From Chloroflexota bacterium (GTDB lineage: Bacteria; Chloroflexota; Anaerolineae; Caldilineales; Caldilineaceae), in contig JASGTU010000222.1 in NCBI GenBank assembly GCA_030058085.1, forward strand, positions 1-57,595: a stretch of 57,595 nucleotides of DNA, given 5' to 3'. The notes beneath the pieces were generated by a model. The model saw only the letters and a list, made by a program, of their open reading frames with translations. It had not been told where the DNA came from and ran no database searches. The position numbers were made by a program, and so were the translations under genes. Below are positions 1 through 9,538 of the stretch, in pieces (positions within the stretch are counted from its first letter, which is position 1; the number at the start of each line of letters is the position of its first letter).

Positions 1-685
1 GGAAGTTGTCGCTGCCAATTGCGTCGTACTCAATCCACGCCCCGCGTGCCAGCGCCTCGAGATGCAGGGCAAAATCGGGCTCCGCCTGCGTGTGAATCCA
101 GATGAAGCGTCCCGCCGAATACCCCGCCTCCTCGATGATGTCGAGTTGATCACGCACGACGCGCCCACGTATGGTGTGGCTGCCGATCACGGCGTTTGTT
201 GCGCTGCCGGCCATCGCCGCACCGCGCAGTATCTTCGCCTCGATTTGCGTTATGCCGTCATCACCGGCGCTCACCTTGATCCACGCGGCGGGCACGCCCG
301 CGCCCGCCGCCTCGAACGTCAGTTCGGACTCCATCCAGTCGCGCAGTTCCTCCGTGCTGGCTTCCTGCGCCCAGGTCGGAACCCACGGCTCACGATAGAT
401 GCCCGTCGGCAGTACCACGGGCAACCCCGTCGCCTCCGACACGGCCTTGTCGATGTCACAGCGACGCCCGACGCCTTCCGGCGTGCATTCCACCAGCGCG
501 GTCACGCCAAGCGCCTGCGCCTTCTTAACCTCCGGCCCCATCAGCGCGATCACATCCGCGGCGGAGGCGCGCTTGTAGTTCTCCTCCTCGATGGGGCCGA
601 GGTCGACGAAGATATGTTCATGCGGCAAGATAAGGCCCAGATCGGTCTTCTGCATCCGGCCTAGCGTGGTGATCAGTTCCGCCAT
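1..685 (-). CDS. Phosphotriesterase-family metal-dependent hydrolase (3' end outside window)
   Basis: This amidohydrolase-superfamily enzyme of the phosphotriesterase (PTE) branch has 228 residues visible; the rest lies beyond position 1. The metal centre is readable: the HxH pair in LPHEH (H22, H24), the bridging lysine in WIKVSAG (K137, carboxylated in the family), and later histidines H170 (IGSHT) and H198 (WIHTQ). The last conserved aspartate should lie off the window. Family members are lactonases, phosphotriesterases or related hydrolases, and the substrate cannot be read here. The ATG at 685 is preceded by a GGAG-containing stretch. It starts 13 nt after the SH3b lipoprotein stops, so the two are probably co-transcribed. 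The family call is firm; the reaction is open. Confidence 0.88.
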   Translation of the reverse strand, partial: MAELITTLGRMQKTDLGLILPHEHIFVDLGPIEEENYKRASAADVIALMGPEVKKAQALGVTALVECTPEGVGRRCDIDKAVSEATGLPVVLPTGIYREPWVPTWAQEASTEELRDWMESELTFEAAGAGVPAAWIKVSAGDDGITQIEAKILRGAAMAGSATNAVIGSHTIRGRVVRDQLDIIEEAGYSAGRFIWIHTQAEPDFALHLEALARGAWIEYDAIGSDNF

Positions 686-698
686 AGTCTGTCTTCTC

Positions 699-1772
699 CT
701 ACCCCTGGTCCCATTCCAGCCAGACTTCGCCCTGGCCCTCGGGAATGGAGAAATGGAAGTCTTGGCTATCACGCTCCCCGTTGCCGTCCAGCACGTACAT
801 CACATAGTTGCCCGCAACCGTATTTCCCGGGATATCGCCGATGCCGATCTTGTACTCGTAGTTAAACGGACCCAACGCACCCTGACTACGCTCCAAGGCG
901 ATACTGCGCACCCCGTCCGAGATCGGCAATTTCACCCCATCCTTCATCAACACCACGAAGTAGCTGCCCTGCGGCTGCCCGCCGTCAACTCCGCCATGGA
1001 TGAAGAACAACTGCAACTTGATCTCCGTGCCGCCGTTGTTGGCAAAAAGCGGGCCGTTGCGCACCTTGAACTTGCAACCGTCGCCGCCGATCCCGGCGCA
1101 TGGATCCTCAGCAGGCGCGGGCTGTTCGGGTTGAGGCGGCTCTGGCTGTGGCTGCTCAGGCTGGGGTTGCGGTGCAGGCGCGGGCGGCTGTTGCACAACC
1201 GCTGGCGGCGCAGGGATGTTCTCCGCCACAGGTACATTGTCTGCGTTTTCTGTGGCGACCAGTTCCCCGAAGATCCAACTCTGCTGGCCGTTTACACAGC
1301 AGAATTGCCACCAGGTCCCTTCCGGATTCCGCCCCGTAATGTCAAATGCCTGGCCCTGGTTTACAGCCCCGGCCAGCCCATACTCCGTCCCGGGACCGTT
1401 ACGGACATTGGCGCCGGCGATATTAACGATCAGTTTCGGCACAGGCGTAGGCGTCGGCGGTTCAGGTGTTGGCTCTTCGACCGGAACCTCCTCAACCGGA
1501 ACCGGGGTCTCTGTCGGCAATTCAGGCGCAGGCTGGTCATCTACCACCGGCGCTCCTTCAACCTGCTCCGAGCCGGCGTCGACAGGCTCAGCTTGATAGC
1601 CTTCCGGCGTCGGCGTAAATGTCGGCACGATCGCCCGTTCTGGGATGGCTGTCGGCTCCTCGCTCTCGCCGCGTGAGCCGAACAGCAGGCTACAGCCCGC
1701 GAGCGTTACTGCAAGCGTCGCCAATAGCGCCAGCACAACCAGCCTTTGCATGCGCGCATCTCTATGCATCAT
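699..1772 (-). CDS. Lipoprotein with SH3b domain and Pro-rich linkers
   Basis: A secreted, lipid-anchored protein of up to 357 residues. An N-terminal hydrophobic stretch ends in the lipobox LAGC (Cys about 27). A low-complexity Thr/Pro/Glu linker (about 50-112) is followed by a bacterial SH3 domain (about 112-175, with [11 protein letters not shown] and WWQF). A second Pro/Gln/Glu-rich linker leads to an unrecognised C-terminal domain (about 230-357, starting near [11 protein letters not shown]). Two adjacent ATGs (1772, 1769) and a later one (1751) are possible starts; all keep the signal peptide. SH3b domains often bind cell-wall peptides, but no enzymatic domain is visible. It lies 60 nt after xseA and 13 nt before the phosphotriesterase-like gene. 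Confidence 0.85.
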   Translation of the reverse strand: MMHRDARMQRLVVLALLATLAVTLAGCSLLFGSRGESEEPTAIPERAIVPTFTPTPEGYQAEPVDAGSEQVEGAPVVDDQPAPELPTETPVPVEEVPVEEPTPEPPTPTPVPKLIVNIAGANVRNGPGTEYGLAGAVNQGQAFDITGRNPEGTWWQFCCVNGQQSWIFGELVATENADNVPVAENIPAPPAVVQQPPAPAPQPQPEQPQPEPPQPEQPAPAEDPCAGIGGDGCKFKVRNGPLFANNGGTEIKLQLFFIHGGVDGGQPQGSYFVVLMKDGVKLPISDGVRSIALERSQGALGPFNYEYKIGIGDIPGNTVAGNYVMYVLDGNGERDSQDFHFSIPEGQGEVWLEWDQG

Positions 1773-1832
1773 CCCGTCCCCCCTATCGTCGTACCCGCCC
1801 GCAGCGGCGGAATTTCGAATCGTCTCTCATGC

Positions 1833-3041
1833 TTAGTCTGGCACATCTTTGACAACGACGCCATAAGCGCCGCCAGCCGACCGCACCGTCAGCGGCTCGC
1901 CCAGCGTGATCTGCGACGGCCCCGTGATCACCTTGCCGCCGTCACGCTGCACGATACTGTAGCCGCGCGCCAGCACTCGCAGCGGGCTGAGCGCCTCGAG
2001 CCGCAGCGTGGCGGAATTGGACCGTTCGCGCGCGTGTAGCAGCCGCGTGCGCATCGTCCCATCCAACCGTCGCAGCCGGTCGTCCATGCTCTGCCGGCGC
2101 ACATCGATCAAACGCTGCGGATGCGTGCGCGACAGCCGGCTTTGTGCGGTCTCCAATTCTCGCCGCTCCCGGCCAATGCGCTCGAATAACCCCTGCCCCA
2201 TCGCTGCAGCGGCGTCCATGAGCCGGGCGCGCATCTCAGCGCGGTCCGGTGCAACTGCCGCGGCTGCCGCCGACGGCGTCGGCGCCCGCAGATCCGCCAC
2301 GAAATCGGCGATCGTAAAGTCAGTCTCATGGCCGACGCCTGCGATCACCGGCAGCGGGCTGCCGGCGATTGCGTAAGCCACGCGCTCATCATTGAAAGCC
2401 CACAGGTCCTCGATGCTGCCCCCGCCGCGCGCCAGGATCAACGTTTCGAGCCGGGCGACATGGTCGCTATAGGCCGCGGCATGCTCCAAAGCGGCCACGA
2501 TCTGGCCCGGCGCCTCGCTGCCCTGTACCAGCGTTGGAAAAACGACCACTTCCACTAGAGGCCAGCGCATCGCCAGCACGCGCAGAATATCGCGCAGGGC
2601 CGCCGCATCCCGGCTTGTGATGACGCCGATCCGCTTGGGCTGCACAGCGATGGGGCGCTTACGCTCTTGGTCAAATAACCCTTCCTGTTGCAGCTTGGCC
2701 TTCAGCCGCTCAAACTCGGCGTAGAGCTGGCCCCTTCCAGCCGGTTGGATGCGGTTGGCATAGAGCTGGTACGCCCCGCGTTCCGGGTAGACGCCCACAT
2801 AGCCGTGCGCGACGATCCGGTCGCCCTCGCGCGGCAACCATGTATGCGCGTTGGCGCTGCTTTTCCACATCACCGCCGAAAGCGTCGCCCCAGCGTCCTT
2901 CAGGCTGAAGTAGATATGCCCGCTAGCCGCGCGCTTCCAGTTGCTGACCTCGCCCAAGACGGATACGTCGCGCAGCGTCTCATCATTCTCGAAGAGGAGC
3001 ACAATATGCGTGGTCAGTTTGGAAACCGATATTGGCGTCAT
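1833..3041 (-). CDS. xseA: Exodeoxyribonuclease VII large subunit
   Basis: Catalytic subunit of exonuclease VII, which degrades single-stranded DNA from both ends. The 402-residue protein has the expected N-terminal OB-fold ([20 protein letters not shown], about 28-47), then the central catalytic domain with the family signatures [16 protein letters not shown] (glycine-rich, with an A for the first G here) and [21 protein letters not shown] coiled-coil arm and a C-terminal LARGYSIV motif follow. The ATG at 3041 has a GAGGTGA ribosome site about 10 nt upstream. The small subunit gene xseB, often immediately downstream, is not here; an SH3b lipoprotein takes its place. Length and motifs are normal, so the call is secure. 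Confidence 0.96.
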   Translation of the reverse strand: MTPISVSKLTTHIVLLFENDETLRDVSVLGEVSNWKRAASGHIYFSLKDAGATLSAVMWKSSANAHTWLPREGDRIVAHGYVGVYPERGAYQLYANRIQPAGRGQLYAEFERLKAKLQQEGLFDQERKRPIAVQPKRIGVITSRDAAALRDILRVLAMRWPLVEVVVFPTLVQGSEAPGQIVAALEHAAAYSDHVARLETLILARGGGSIEDLWAFNDERVAYAIAGSPLPVIAGVGHETDFTIADFVADLRAPTPSAAAAAVAPDRAEMRARLMDAAAAMGQGLFERIGRERRELETAQSRLSRTHPQRLIDVRRQSMDDRLRRLDGTMRTRLLHARERSNSATLRLEALSPLRVLARGYSIVQRDGGKVITGPSQITLGEPLTVRSAGGAYGVVVKDVPD

Positions 3042-3078
3042 TTGGTTCAGTCACCTCATTTCCGGCGGTGTTTCGGCC

Positions 3079-3087
3079 ATTGTAACA
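3079..3087 (-). promoter_or_regulatory. Extended -10 element upstream of xseA
   Basis: Read on the minus strand this is TGT followed by TACAAT, an extended -10 about 38 nt upstream of the xseA ATG. No convincing -35 hexamer is present at 17 nt, which is usual for extended -10 promoters. Confidence 0.45.
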
Positions 3088-3123
3088 CACGCGCATCTAA
3101 GCGCGCACCTTGCCCCCTTCCCT

Positions 3124-3151
3124 TTGTGTTTACGCCCCCACACGGTAGAAT
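3124..3151 (+). promoter_or_regulatory. Possible ilvE operon promoter
   Basis: TTGTGT (3124-3129) and TAGAAT (3146-3151) are separated by 16 nt and could form a sigma-70 promoter, with a leader of about 130 nt before ilvE. The match is moderate, and the 246-nt divergent gap to xseA shows nothing else recognisable on this strand. Confidence 0.4.
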
Positions 3152-3287
3152 ACTCGTTATATTTGGGTCCATCCGCCATGATCGGCCGCTTGGCATCTTC
3201 CACCCGGCAACACCGAAGTCACGTCGGACACGCACACATTTCACGCCACAACTCACCATCATCCACACCAGATTGAGGGCTCTGAGC

Positions 3288-4220
3288 ATGACCAAGTTCG
3301 CGTATTTCGAGGGGGCAATCCGCCCTATCGAAGAGGCCAAAATTAGCGTTATGAACCAGACTCTGAACTATGGGACTGGCTGTTTCGGCGGTCTGCGCGG
3401 CTACTGGAACGACGATCAGCAGCAGCTTTACGTCTTCCGCATCGTCGACCATTTCCGCCGCTTCCTCGACAGCGCCAAACTGCTGCTCGCCAAGCTTCCC
3501 TACACGCCGGAACAGCTCGCCGGCATCACCGTCGAGTTGCTCCGAGCCGAGGGCTGGAAAGAGAACTGCTACATACGCCCGCTCGCCTACAAGGCAGACA
3601 ACACAATCGGCGTGCGCCTACACAACCTGCAAGACGAGGTCGCCATCTTCAGCACGGCGGCAGGAACCTATCAATGGGCCGACCGCGGTTGTCGTGTCTG
3701 CACCAGCAGTTGGCGGCGCGTCGACGACACCGCCATCCCCGCCCGCGGCAAGCTTACCGGCGCCTACATGAACAGCTCACTGATCAAGAGTGAAGCGGCT
3801 CTAGCCGGCTACGACGACGCCATCGTTCTTAACCAGGACGGGCACGTGGCAGAAGGCAGCGCGGCCAACTTCATGATGGTGCGCAACGGCGCACTGATCA
3901 CGCCCCCCGCGACCGAGAACATCCTCGAAGGCATTACGCGGCGCACCATCATGCAGCTTGCGGCCGAAGAGCTCGATCTGCGGGTGATCGAACGTCCCAT
4001 TGACCGGTCTGAACTCTATTTGGCTGACGAGGCCTTCTTCTGCGGAACCGGCGCCCAGGTCACGCCTATTGCCGAAGTGGATCACCGCCCCCTCGGCAAC
4101 GGAGAGGTAGGGCCCATCACACGACAGGTGCGCGACCTCTACTTCAGCATCGTCTACGGACAGCAGCCGAGATTCGGCCATTGGGTGACCGCTATTCACC
4201 AGCAGCCGGTGGCAACCTAA
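3288..4220 (+). CDS. ilvE: Branched-chain amino acid aminotransferase
   Basis: PLP-dependent class IV aminotransferase that interconverts Val/Leu/Ile and their 2-oxo acids. The 310-residue protein matches IlvE end to end. It has MNQTLNYGTGCFGGLRGY near the start, the Schiff-base lysine in RGKLTGAYMNSS (K155), the PLP-binding EGSAANF, and the C-terminal LYLADEAFFCGTGAQVTPI. The reading frame is open much further upstream (to 2688), but that part is antisense to xseA. The ATG at 3288 with a GAGGG site is the homologous start. It heads a tight plus-strand operon: a methyltransferase follows after 15 nt, then azlC and azlD, so synthesis or degradation and export of branched-chain amino acids appear to be co-controlled. 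Confidence 0.95.
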   Translation: MTKFAYFEGAIRPIEEAKISVMNQTLNYGTGCFGGLRGYWNDDQQQLYVFRIVDHFRRFLDSAKLLLAKLPYTPEQLAGITVELLRAEGWKENCYIRPLAYKADNTIGVRLHNLQDEVAIFSTAAGTYQWADRGCRVCTSSWRRVDDTAIPARGKLTGAYMNSSLIKSEAALAGYDDAIVLNQDGHVAEGSAANFMMVRNGALITPPATENILEGITRRTIMQLAAEELDLRVIERPIDRSELYLADEAFFCGTGAQVTPIAEVDHRPLGNGEVGPITRQVRDLYFSIVYGQQPRFGHWVTAIHQQPVAT

Positions 4221-4235
4221 CGAAAAGCGACAGCC

Positions 4236-5024
4236 TTGAACAGCCAAGCCGCCAAGAACCAACGCGATGTCAAACGGTCGGTCGAAGAACAATTCGGCCA
4301 AGTAGCCGCCAACTACAGCGCCAGCCCTGTCCATGCCGCCGGCGCTGAGTTGGCGCGCATGGTAGATCTAGCCGAACTGGCCGGCAGCGAGTGCATACTT
4401 GACGCCGGCTGCGGGCCAGGACACACCGCGTTCACATTCGCACCAAACGTACGCCAGGTGATCGCGGTCGATCTCGCTGCAGCCATGCTCGAACAAGGCC
4501 ACAGACTGGCTACGGAGCGCGGCATAGCCAACATCGATTTTCGCCGCGCCGACGTAGAAGCATTGCCTTTTGCGGGCGCTGCATTCGATGTGATCGCCAC
4601 GCGCTACAGCGCCCATCACTGGCCTAACCCACAGGCAGCGCTGGCGGAGTTTCACCGCGTCCTTCGCCCCGATGCCGGGCGCCTTCTTCTGGCAGACGTC
4701 ATCTCGTTTTCGGAGCCGGTCATCGATACGCATCTGCAGACCGTCGAACTCCTGCGCGATCCCTCTCACGTACGCGACCACACGACGGAACAATGGCTGG
4801 CGACGATGGCAGCTGCCGGTTTCACCGCCGAAGTCGCTTACACCTGGGATCTGCGCCTCGACTTCACATCCTGGGTAGGTCGGATGGCAACCCCGCCTTC
4901 AGTCGTCGCCATGATTCGAGATATCCTCACAGCCGCGCCCGCCGAGGTGAAGTCCGCGCTGCGCATCGAGCCGGACTGCTCCTTTACTCTACGCTGCGCC
5001 CTGATCTCCGCCGCGTTTCGGTAA
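4236..5024 (+). CDS. SAM-dependent methyltransferase (UbiE/Methyltransf_11-like)
   Basis: A class I methyltransferase of 262 residues. Motif I is [13 protein letters not shown] (about 54-66), motif II includes [11 protein letters not shown], and a later ADVEALPF and [13 protein letters not shown] stretch matches the UbiE/menG-like group, with [13 protein letters not shown] as the beta-4/5 region. The substrate is not predictable; small-molecule acceptors are typical. The start appears to be TTG at 4236, 15 nt after ilvE, because no ATG lies early in the frame and the ribosome site is weak. This suggests translational coupling to ilvE. Its place between ilvE and azlC suggests, by inference only, action on a branched-chain amino-acid-related metabolite. 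Confidence 0.88.
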   Translation: MNSQAAKNQRDVKRSVEEQFGQVAANYSASPVHAAGAELARMVDLAELAGSECILDAGCGPGHTAFTFAPNVRQVIAVDLAAAMLEQGHRLATERGIANIDFRRADVEALPFAGAAFDVIATRYSAHHWPNPQAALAEFHRVLRPDAGRLLLADVISFSEPVIDTHLQTVELLRDPSHVRDHTTEQWLATMAAAGFTAEVAYTWDLRLDFTSWVGRMATPPSVVAMIRDILTAAPAEVKSALRIEPDCSFTLRCALISAAFR

Positions 5025-5031
5025 TCGACAG

Positions 5032-5781
5032 ATGGCCGAACGCAAAGACAGCCCAACCGAACGCCGTAGAGAGTTGCTGGCGGGTATGCGCGCCACGCTG
5101 CCCCTAATGGCCGGCGTCATCCCCTTCGGCATTATCTTCGGCGCCATGTCCGTCGCCGGCGGCATCCCCGCCGGCATCGCCGGCGCCATGTCCGCTTTTG
5201 TCTTCGCCGGCTCCGCCCAGCTCATCGCAGCGGGGTTGCTCTCCAGCGGCGCCGGCATAGTCGTCGTGATCACGACCACTTTCTTCGTCAACCTCCGCCA
5301 CAACCTCTACGCGGCCACCTTGGCGCCGCACGTCGGCAACCTGCCCCAACGCTGGCTGTTGGCGCTCGCCTTCTGGCTCACCGACGAGACATACCTCGTC
5401 GTCATCCGGCGCTATGCCCAACATGACCGCTCGCCCTACAAACACTGGTTCCACCTCGGCTCCGCGCTCACCATGTACGGCTCGTGGCAGGTTTCCACGT
5501 GGCTCGGCATCTGGGCGGGAGGCAGCATCCCCAACCCCGCCGGCTGGGGGCTGGACTTTGCACTGCCCGCCACCTTCATCGGTATGCTCGTTCCGCTCAT
5601 CCGCGGGCGAAGCATGCTCGTCTGCGTCACTGTTGCGGGCGCGCTCAGCCTGGCGCTCAACACTCTACCCAACCAGTTCGGAATGGTCATCGCCGTCTGC
5701 GCCGGGGCGCTTGCCGGCTCGCTTACGCAGCGGCTAGACATAACTGCGCCAAATAGACAGCGGGAGACTGCGGCATCATGA
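5032..5781 (+). CDS. azlC: AzlC-family branched-chain amino acid exporter, large subunit
   Basis: Integral membrane protein of 249 residues, the large component of the AzlCD (BrnFE-type) exporter of branched-chain amino acids. The family hallmarks [17 protein letters not shown] (about 28-44), [13 protein letters not shown] and [17 protein letters not shown] are present, with about seven hydrophobic segments. It begins 7 nt after the methyltransferase and overlaps azlD by 4 nt (ATGA), so the pair should be made together. Downstream of ilvE, it probably relieves excess Leu/Ile/Val or exports a related compound. Confidence 0.93.
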   Translation: MAERKDSPTERRRELLAGMRATLPLMAGVIPFGIIFGAMSVAGGIPAGIAGAMSAFVFAGSAQLIAAGLLSSGAGIVVVITTTFFVNLRHNLYAATLAPHVGNLPQRWLLALAFWLTDETYLVVIRRYAQHDRSPYKHWFHLGSALTMYGSWQVSTWLGIWAGGSIPNPAGWGLDFALPATFIGMLVPLIRGRSMLVCVTVAGALSLALNTLPNQFGMVIAVCAGALAGSLTQRLDITAPNRQRETAAS

Positions 5782-6116
5782 ACCTCGACACGTCCTCGCT
5801 GGCGCTCGTCGTCGCCGGCATGGCGGCGGTCACCTATGTCTCGCGTTACCCGATCCTCTTCCTAGCCGGACGCTTCGGCCTTCCACGCTCGGTGATGGAC
5901 GCACTGAGCTTCGTGCCGCCGGCGGTGCTCATCGCCGTCATCCTGCCCAGCGTTCTGCTGCGTGACGGCGGACTCCAACTCGATTGGCGAAACGAATACC
6001 TGGCGGCTGCGCTCGTCACCGCATTCATCTCCTGGCGATCCCAGCGGCTTTTCTTGGCGATCTTGTGCGGTATGCTCGCCCTGTGGCTCTGGCGCGGTTT
6101 GCTCCTGATTGTTTGA
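5778..6116 (+). CDS. azlD: AzlD-family branched-chain amino acid exporter, small subunit
   Basis: Small membrane protein of 112 residues with about four transmembrane helices. It fits the AzlD family in length, in its [14 protein letters not shown] stretch and in [18 protein letters not shown]. Its ATG overlaps the azlC stop (ATGA, 5778-5781), the classic coupled arrangement of the two-subunit exporter. It is the last gene of the ilvE operon; about 210 nt of non-coding DNA follows before lacI, containing no obvious strong terminator. Confidence 0.92.
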   Translation: MNLDTSSLALVVAGMAAVTYVSRYPILFLAGRFGLPRSVMDALSFVPPAVLIAVILPSVLLRDGGLQLDWRNEYLAAALVTAFISWRSQRLFLAILCGMLALWLWRGLLLIV

Positions 6117-6255
6117 GAACGGCGAATGCCGAACGCGAATGCCCGCCGTGCGCGCTCCTAAGCCCCCCCGGCGACGGTCCTTCCGCCGTCCGGCTCCCCA
6201 TTACAACCCGCCGTGCAGCCTCGCAAATGCTGCTACAAATTTCCGGCGGCTAGTC

Positions 6256-6284
6256 TTGACAACGCGCCCCCAATCCGCTACAAT
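6256..6284 (+). promoter_or_regulatory. Consensus sigma-70 promoter of the lacI-type gene
   Basis: A perfect TTGACA (6256-6261) and TACAAT (6279-6284; one mismatch to TATAAT) are separated by exactly 17 nt. This is the best promoter in the window. The predicted start near 6291 falls inside the operator described next, so transcription should be blocked when the operator is occupied. Confidence 0.82.
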
Positions 6285-6305
6285 TACGAATTGTAATCGT
6301 TTACG
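6279..6305 (+). promoter_or_regulatory. Probable LacI-family operator overlapping the -10
   Basis: Two nested symmetries are visible. A 17-bp inverted repeat (TACAATT-ACG-AATTGTA, 6279-6295) covers the -10. Adjoining it, TGTAATCGTTTACG (6292-6305) has the GTAA-n4-TTAC symmetry with central CG that LacI-family regulators prefer. The position directly on the start site suggests autorepression by the adjacent regulator. An imperfect relative (AATTAGAATTG near 7452) lies in front of the transporter genes. Confidence 0.65.
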
Positions 6306-6329
6306 AATCTCCGCTTACTCGAGAAAACC

Positions 6330-7379
6330 GTGGCTACCCGTCTGATTGATGTAGCACGCTATGCCGGCGTTTCGACAGCAACTGTATCGCGCGTTCTGGC
6401 CGGCTATCCGCATGTCCGTCCTGAACTGCGTGAACGCGTCCAGACTGCCGTCCGCGAACTCGGATACAGGCCCAGTCGCGTAGCCCGCAGCCTACGCGGG
6501 CGCAACGCCCAGATCATCGGCGTCATCATCACCGACATCCAGAATCCGTTTTTTACCTATCTCGTGCGCGCAGTCGAAGACGCCGCCTACGAACGCCAGT
6601 ACGCCATCTTCCTGTGTAACTCCGACGAGGATCGTGAGAAAGAACAGCTCTACATCGACCTAATGGTGTCCGAACAGGTGGCTGGCGTCGTCATTTGCCC
6701 AACCACGGAGGATCCTCAGGCGTGCCAGCCCCTTCTAGATGCGGGCATCTCAGTCGTCACCGTGGACCGGACGGTTCAAGGCGATCAGATTGACGCTGCG
6801 CTGGTCGACAACGTCTGCACCAGCTTTGCGCTCGTAGAGCACCTAATTGCCGATGGACATCAGCGTATTGCCGCCATCGTGCCTGACTTAGTAACCACGA
6901 CCGGCCGTCAGCGCTGCGAGGGGTATCACAAGGCGATGGAACAATACGGTCTTGCCGACAGCCGATTGCTTGCCTGTCACGGCAAACCATCTGACCGCAA
7001 CGGTTACGACTTAACGCGCAGTATTCTTTCTGGCCCAAACCGACCAACCGCTCTCTTTACCGGCAATAACATGCTTACGCTAGGCGCTTTGCGCGCCATT
7101 CGCGATGCAGGTCTGACCATACCGGATGATATCGCCATCGTAGCCTTCGACGATCTGGAATGGATGACTCTGATGCAGCCCCAACTCACCGTGGCAGCCC
7201 AGCCTACCTATGAGCTCGGCCATACAGCCGCCGAGTTGTTGTTCTCGCGCATCGGCGACCGCCAGCGTAATCGTCAAGAAGTCATCCTCCAGCCTGAGAT
7301 CATCATCCGCCAGTCTTGCGCCCATCATATCGAGCCATTCCGTCGCTTAGTCCCTTCCAAATCCGCAGCGATCCGTTGA
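6330..7379 (+). CDS. LacI-family transcriptional regulator
   Basis: DNA-binding repressor of 349 residues: an N-terminal helix-turn-helix (LIDVARYAGVSTATVSRVLA, residues 4-23) with the hinge region, then a periplasmic-binding-protein-like effector domain (from about 60, IIGVIITDIQNPFF) that senses a sugar or related small molecule. The start is GTG at 6330. Upstream sits a consensus promoter with an overlapping operator, which points to autoregulation. Downstream and co-directional are an ABC importer and a GH172-type glycosidase, so its likely job is substrate-dependent control of that uptake and hydrolysis locus. The effector is unknown. Confidence 0.93.
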   Translation: MATRLIDVARYAGVSTATVSRVLAGYPHVRPELRERVQTAVRELGYRPSRVARSLRGRNAQIIGVIITDIQNPFFTYLVRAVEDAAYERQYAIFLCNSDEDREKEQLYIDLMVSEQVAGVVICPTTEDPQACQPLLDAGISVVTVDRTVQGDQIDAALVDNVCTSFALVEHLIADGHQRIAAIVPDLVTTTGRQRCEGYHKAMEQYGLADSRLLACHGKPSDRNGYDLTRSILSGPNRPTALFTGNNMLTLGALRAIRDAGLTIPDDIAIVAFDDLEWMTLMQPQLTVAAQPTYELGHTAAELLFSRIGDRQRNRQEVILQPEIIIRQSCAHHIEPFRRLVPSKSAAIR

Positions 7380-7563
7380 GTGTGTCCGGCTGAACGCCCC
7401 CGCTAGTCTTCTTGGCCGGTTGTTCTCTGTCAATACGCTCCATTCGCATGTAATTAGAATTGGAGGTGACCGCCCGCAAACTTGCACTCTCCATCCCGTA
7501 ACGGCTTGTGTATGTGTCTACTGAGCGTTCAAGCCACTTAACCACAGTAGGAGAAAGTACCAA

Positions 7564-9504
7564 ATGTCAAAGAAACGCGCTTCTCTGCTCATCACGCTTC
7601 TAGCGCTATTCGCCATGGTTTTTACGGCGTGTGCGCCGGCGGCGCCCGCCGGAGAAGGAGCTGCACCGGCAGCCGAGGGCGAAGAGCCGATGACCGAAGT
7701 CGGCACGCCTCGCCGTGAGACGTTGATCATCGACTCGCTCGACGGCCGCACCAGCAATCCCACCCAGTTCAACCCCTTCATGTCGGGCACCCGCTTCAAC
7801 ACCGGCTACCACATGCTCGCCCTGTCTCACCTGTGGGAAATGAACACCACCACCGGCGAGCAGTTCGGCGGCATGGCCGAGGATCTGCCCGAACCGCTCA
7901 ACGACGACTACACGCATTTCCGCATCAAGCTGCGCGAAGACCTCAAGTGGAGCGACGGACAGCCTCTGACTACCGCAGACATCGGCTACACTATCGACAT
8001 GGTTCTAAACAACCCTGAGCTGCCTTACAACGGCTTCCTCAGCCAGGTCATCGACCGGTACGAGATCGTCGACGACACCACCATGGAATTGTGGACCAAG
8101 CGGTCCGAGCCGCGTCTCAGCTACACCTTGGGCGTCACGGTTTGGGGCGACAGCTTCTACATCATCCCCAAGCACATCTTCGAAAACGAAGACCCCAATA
8201 CGTTCATGTTCTACCCCCCCGTTACCAGCGGCCCGTACAAGCTCAATGACGTAGACCCCAACGGCAACTGGTTCCTGTGGGAAAAGCGTGAGGACTGGCA
8301 GAACACTGACGTCGGCCAGGTCGTCGGCGAACCCAAGCCGAAATACATCTTGCTACGCTTCTACGGGCCCGAAGAACAGCGCGTATTGGCCGGCATCGAG
8401 CATCGGCTGGACGTGTTCACCGACATCACGCCCGAAAGTTGGGAAATCCTGAGCACCGAGAATGAGTACGCACGGGCCTGGACCGAGACCTTCCCCTACG
8501 CGGCATTGGACGATCCATGCGAACGCGGCATCGCCTTTGTCACGGTCACGCCTCCCTACGACCAGTGGCAGGTGCGCTGGGCGCTAGCCCTCGCCACCGA
8601 TATCCAGCGCGTCTCGCTCTCGACCTTTGCCGGCATGTTGCGCGTCTCCCCGCTCGCCACACCACCCATCACCGTGCTGCAGGAGACCTATCACAAGCCG
8701 ATGCGCGATTGGCTCACGAATGAGTTCACCTTGCCCGACGGCTATGCACCCTTCGACCCTGACTTTGCCGTCAACATCGCAGCGACATTGACCGAGCAGG
8801 GCATCGAAGATCTGCCCACCGACGAGGCTGCGTTGGTCGACATCTTCGGCGTCGGTTGGTGGAAACACGATCCGGACAAGGCCGCCGAGTTGCTTGAGAG
8901 CGTCGGCTTCACGCGCGACACCCAGGGCAAATGGCTCAAACCCGACGGCTCACCCTGGACCATGACCATCAACGCCCCAGCCAACTTCGAGGTGCAGTCG
9001 GGCCGCTTGGCCTACGCCGTCGCCGATGTCTGGAACCAATTCGGCATCGACGTCAATGTGGCCGCCAAGGAAGGCGGTTCCTTCTGGAATGACTGGACGA
9101 TGGGCACCTTTGAGGCCGGATCCTACTGGCCCGGGTGCGGCGTTGCTCCGGACATCTGGGACAACATGAACAACGAGTGGAACTCAAGCTTTGTCGTTCC
9201 GGTTGGCCAGCCCGCCCCCGGCAACTCGGTCCGCTTCTCCGACCCCGAGATGACCGCTATCCTCGACCAGATCGCACCTTTGACCAGCGATGACCCGCAG
9301 ACGGTCGAGCTCATGAAGGAGTTCATGAAGGAGTTCGTCAAAGAACTGCCGTGGCTGCCCATGTTCGGCACGTCGAAGTTTGTGCCGGTGGACACCTACT
9401 ACTGGACCAACTTCCCCAGCCCGGACAACTACTACGAAGGGCCCTGGTGGTGGTGGTCTCTGTTCAAGTACATGACTCCGCACTTCGAGCCGACCGGACG
9501 GTAA
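7564..9504 (+). CDS. ABC transporter substrate-binding lipoprotein, family 5 (oligopeptide/oligosaccharide type)
   Basis: Extracellular solute-binding protein of 646 residues. The signal peptide ends in a lipobox (FTAC, Cys about 20), followed by a short Ala/Gly/Glu-rich spacer and the SBP_bac_5 fold. Typical features are FRIKLREDLKWSDGQPLTTADI (positions about 118-139), TSGPYKL and the C-terminal lobe. The family binds peptides, nickel or oligosaccharides. The flanking LacI regulator and GH172 enzyme favour a glycan ligand here. The C-terminus is unusually Trp-rich (WWWWSLF). AGGAG about 10 nt before the ATG is a strong ribosome site. A 12-bp hairpin separates it from the permease genes, consistent with higher expression of the binding protein. 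Confidence 0.93.
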   Translation: MSKKRASLLITLLALFAMVFTACAPAAPAGEGAAPAAEGEEPMTEVGTPRRETLIIDSLDGRTSNPTQFNPFMSGTRFNTGYHMLALSHLWEMNTTTGEQFGGMAEDLPEPLNDDYTHFRIKLREDLKWSDGQPLTTADIGYTIDMVLNNPELPYNGFLSQVIDRYEIVDDTTMELWTKRSEPRLSYTLGVTVWGDSFYIIPKHIFENEDPNTFMFYPPVTSGPYKLNDVDPNGNWFLWEKREDWQNTDVGQVVGEPKPKYILLRFYGPEEQRVLAGIEHRLDVFTDITPESWEILSTENEYARAWTETFPYAALDDPCERGIAFVTVTPPYDQWQVRWALALATDIQRVSLSTFAGMLRVSPLATPPITVLQETYHKPMRDWLTNEFTLPDGYAPFDPDFAVNIAATLTEQGIEDLPTDEAALVDIFGVGWWKHDPDKAAELLESVGFTRDTQGKWLKPDGSPWTMTINAPANFEVQSGRLAYAVADVWNQFGIDVNVAAKEGGSFWNDWTMGTFEAGSYWPGCGVAPDIWDNMNNEWNSSFVVPVGQPAPGNSVRFSDPEMTAILDQIAPLTSDDPQTVELMKEFMKEFVKELPWLPMFGTSKFVPVDTYYWTNFPSPDNYYEGPWWWWSLFKYMTPHFEPTGR

Positions 9505-9538
9505 TCGCCCAATAGGCTCTACAATAGTAGCTTCACTT

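Noticed and set aside
62-664. 200-residue open frame on the plus strand at the left end
   Set aside because: It is antisense to a clear phosphotriesterase-family gene on the minus strand and is rich in Arg/His with no domain pattern.
2688-3287. Extra 200 residues upstream of ilvE in the same frame
   Set aside because: They lie antisense to xseA and across the divergent promoter gap; IlvE homology begins exactly at the ATG at 3288.
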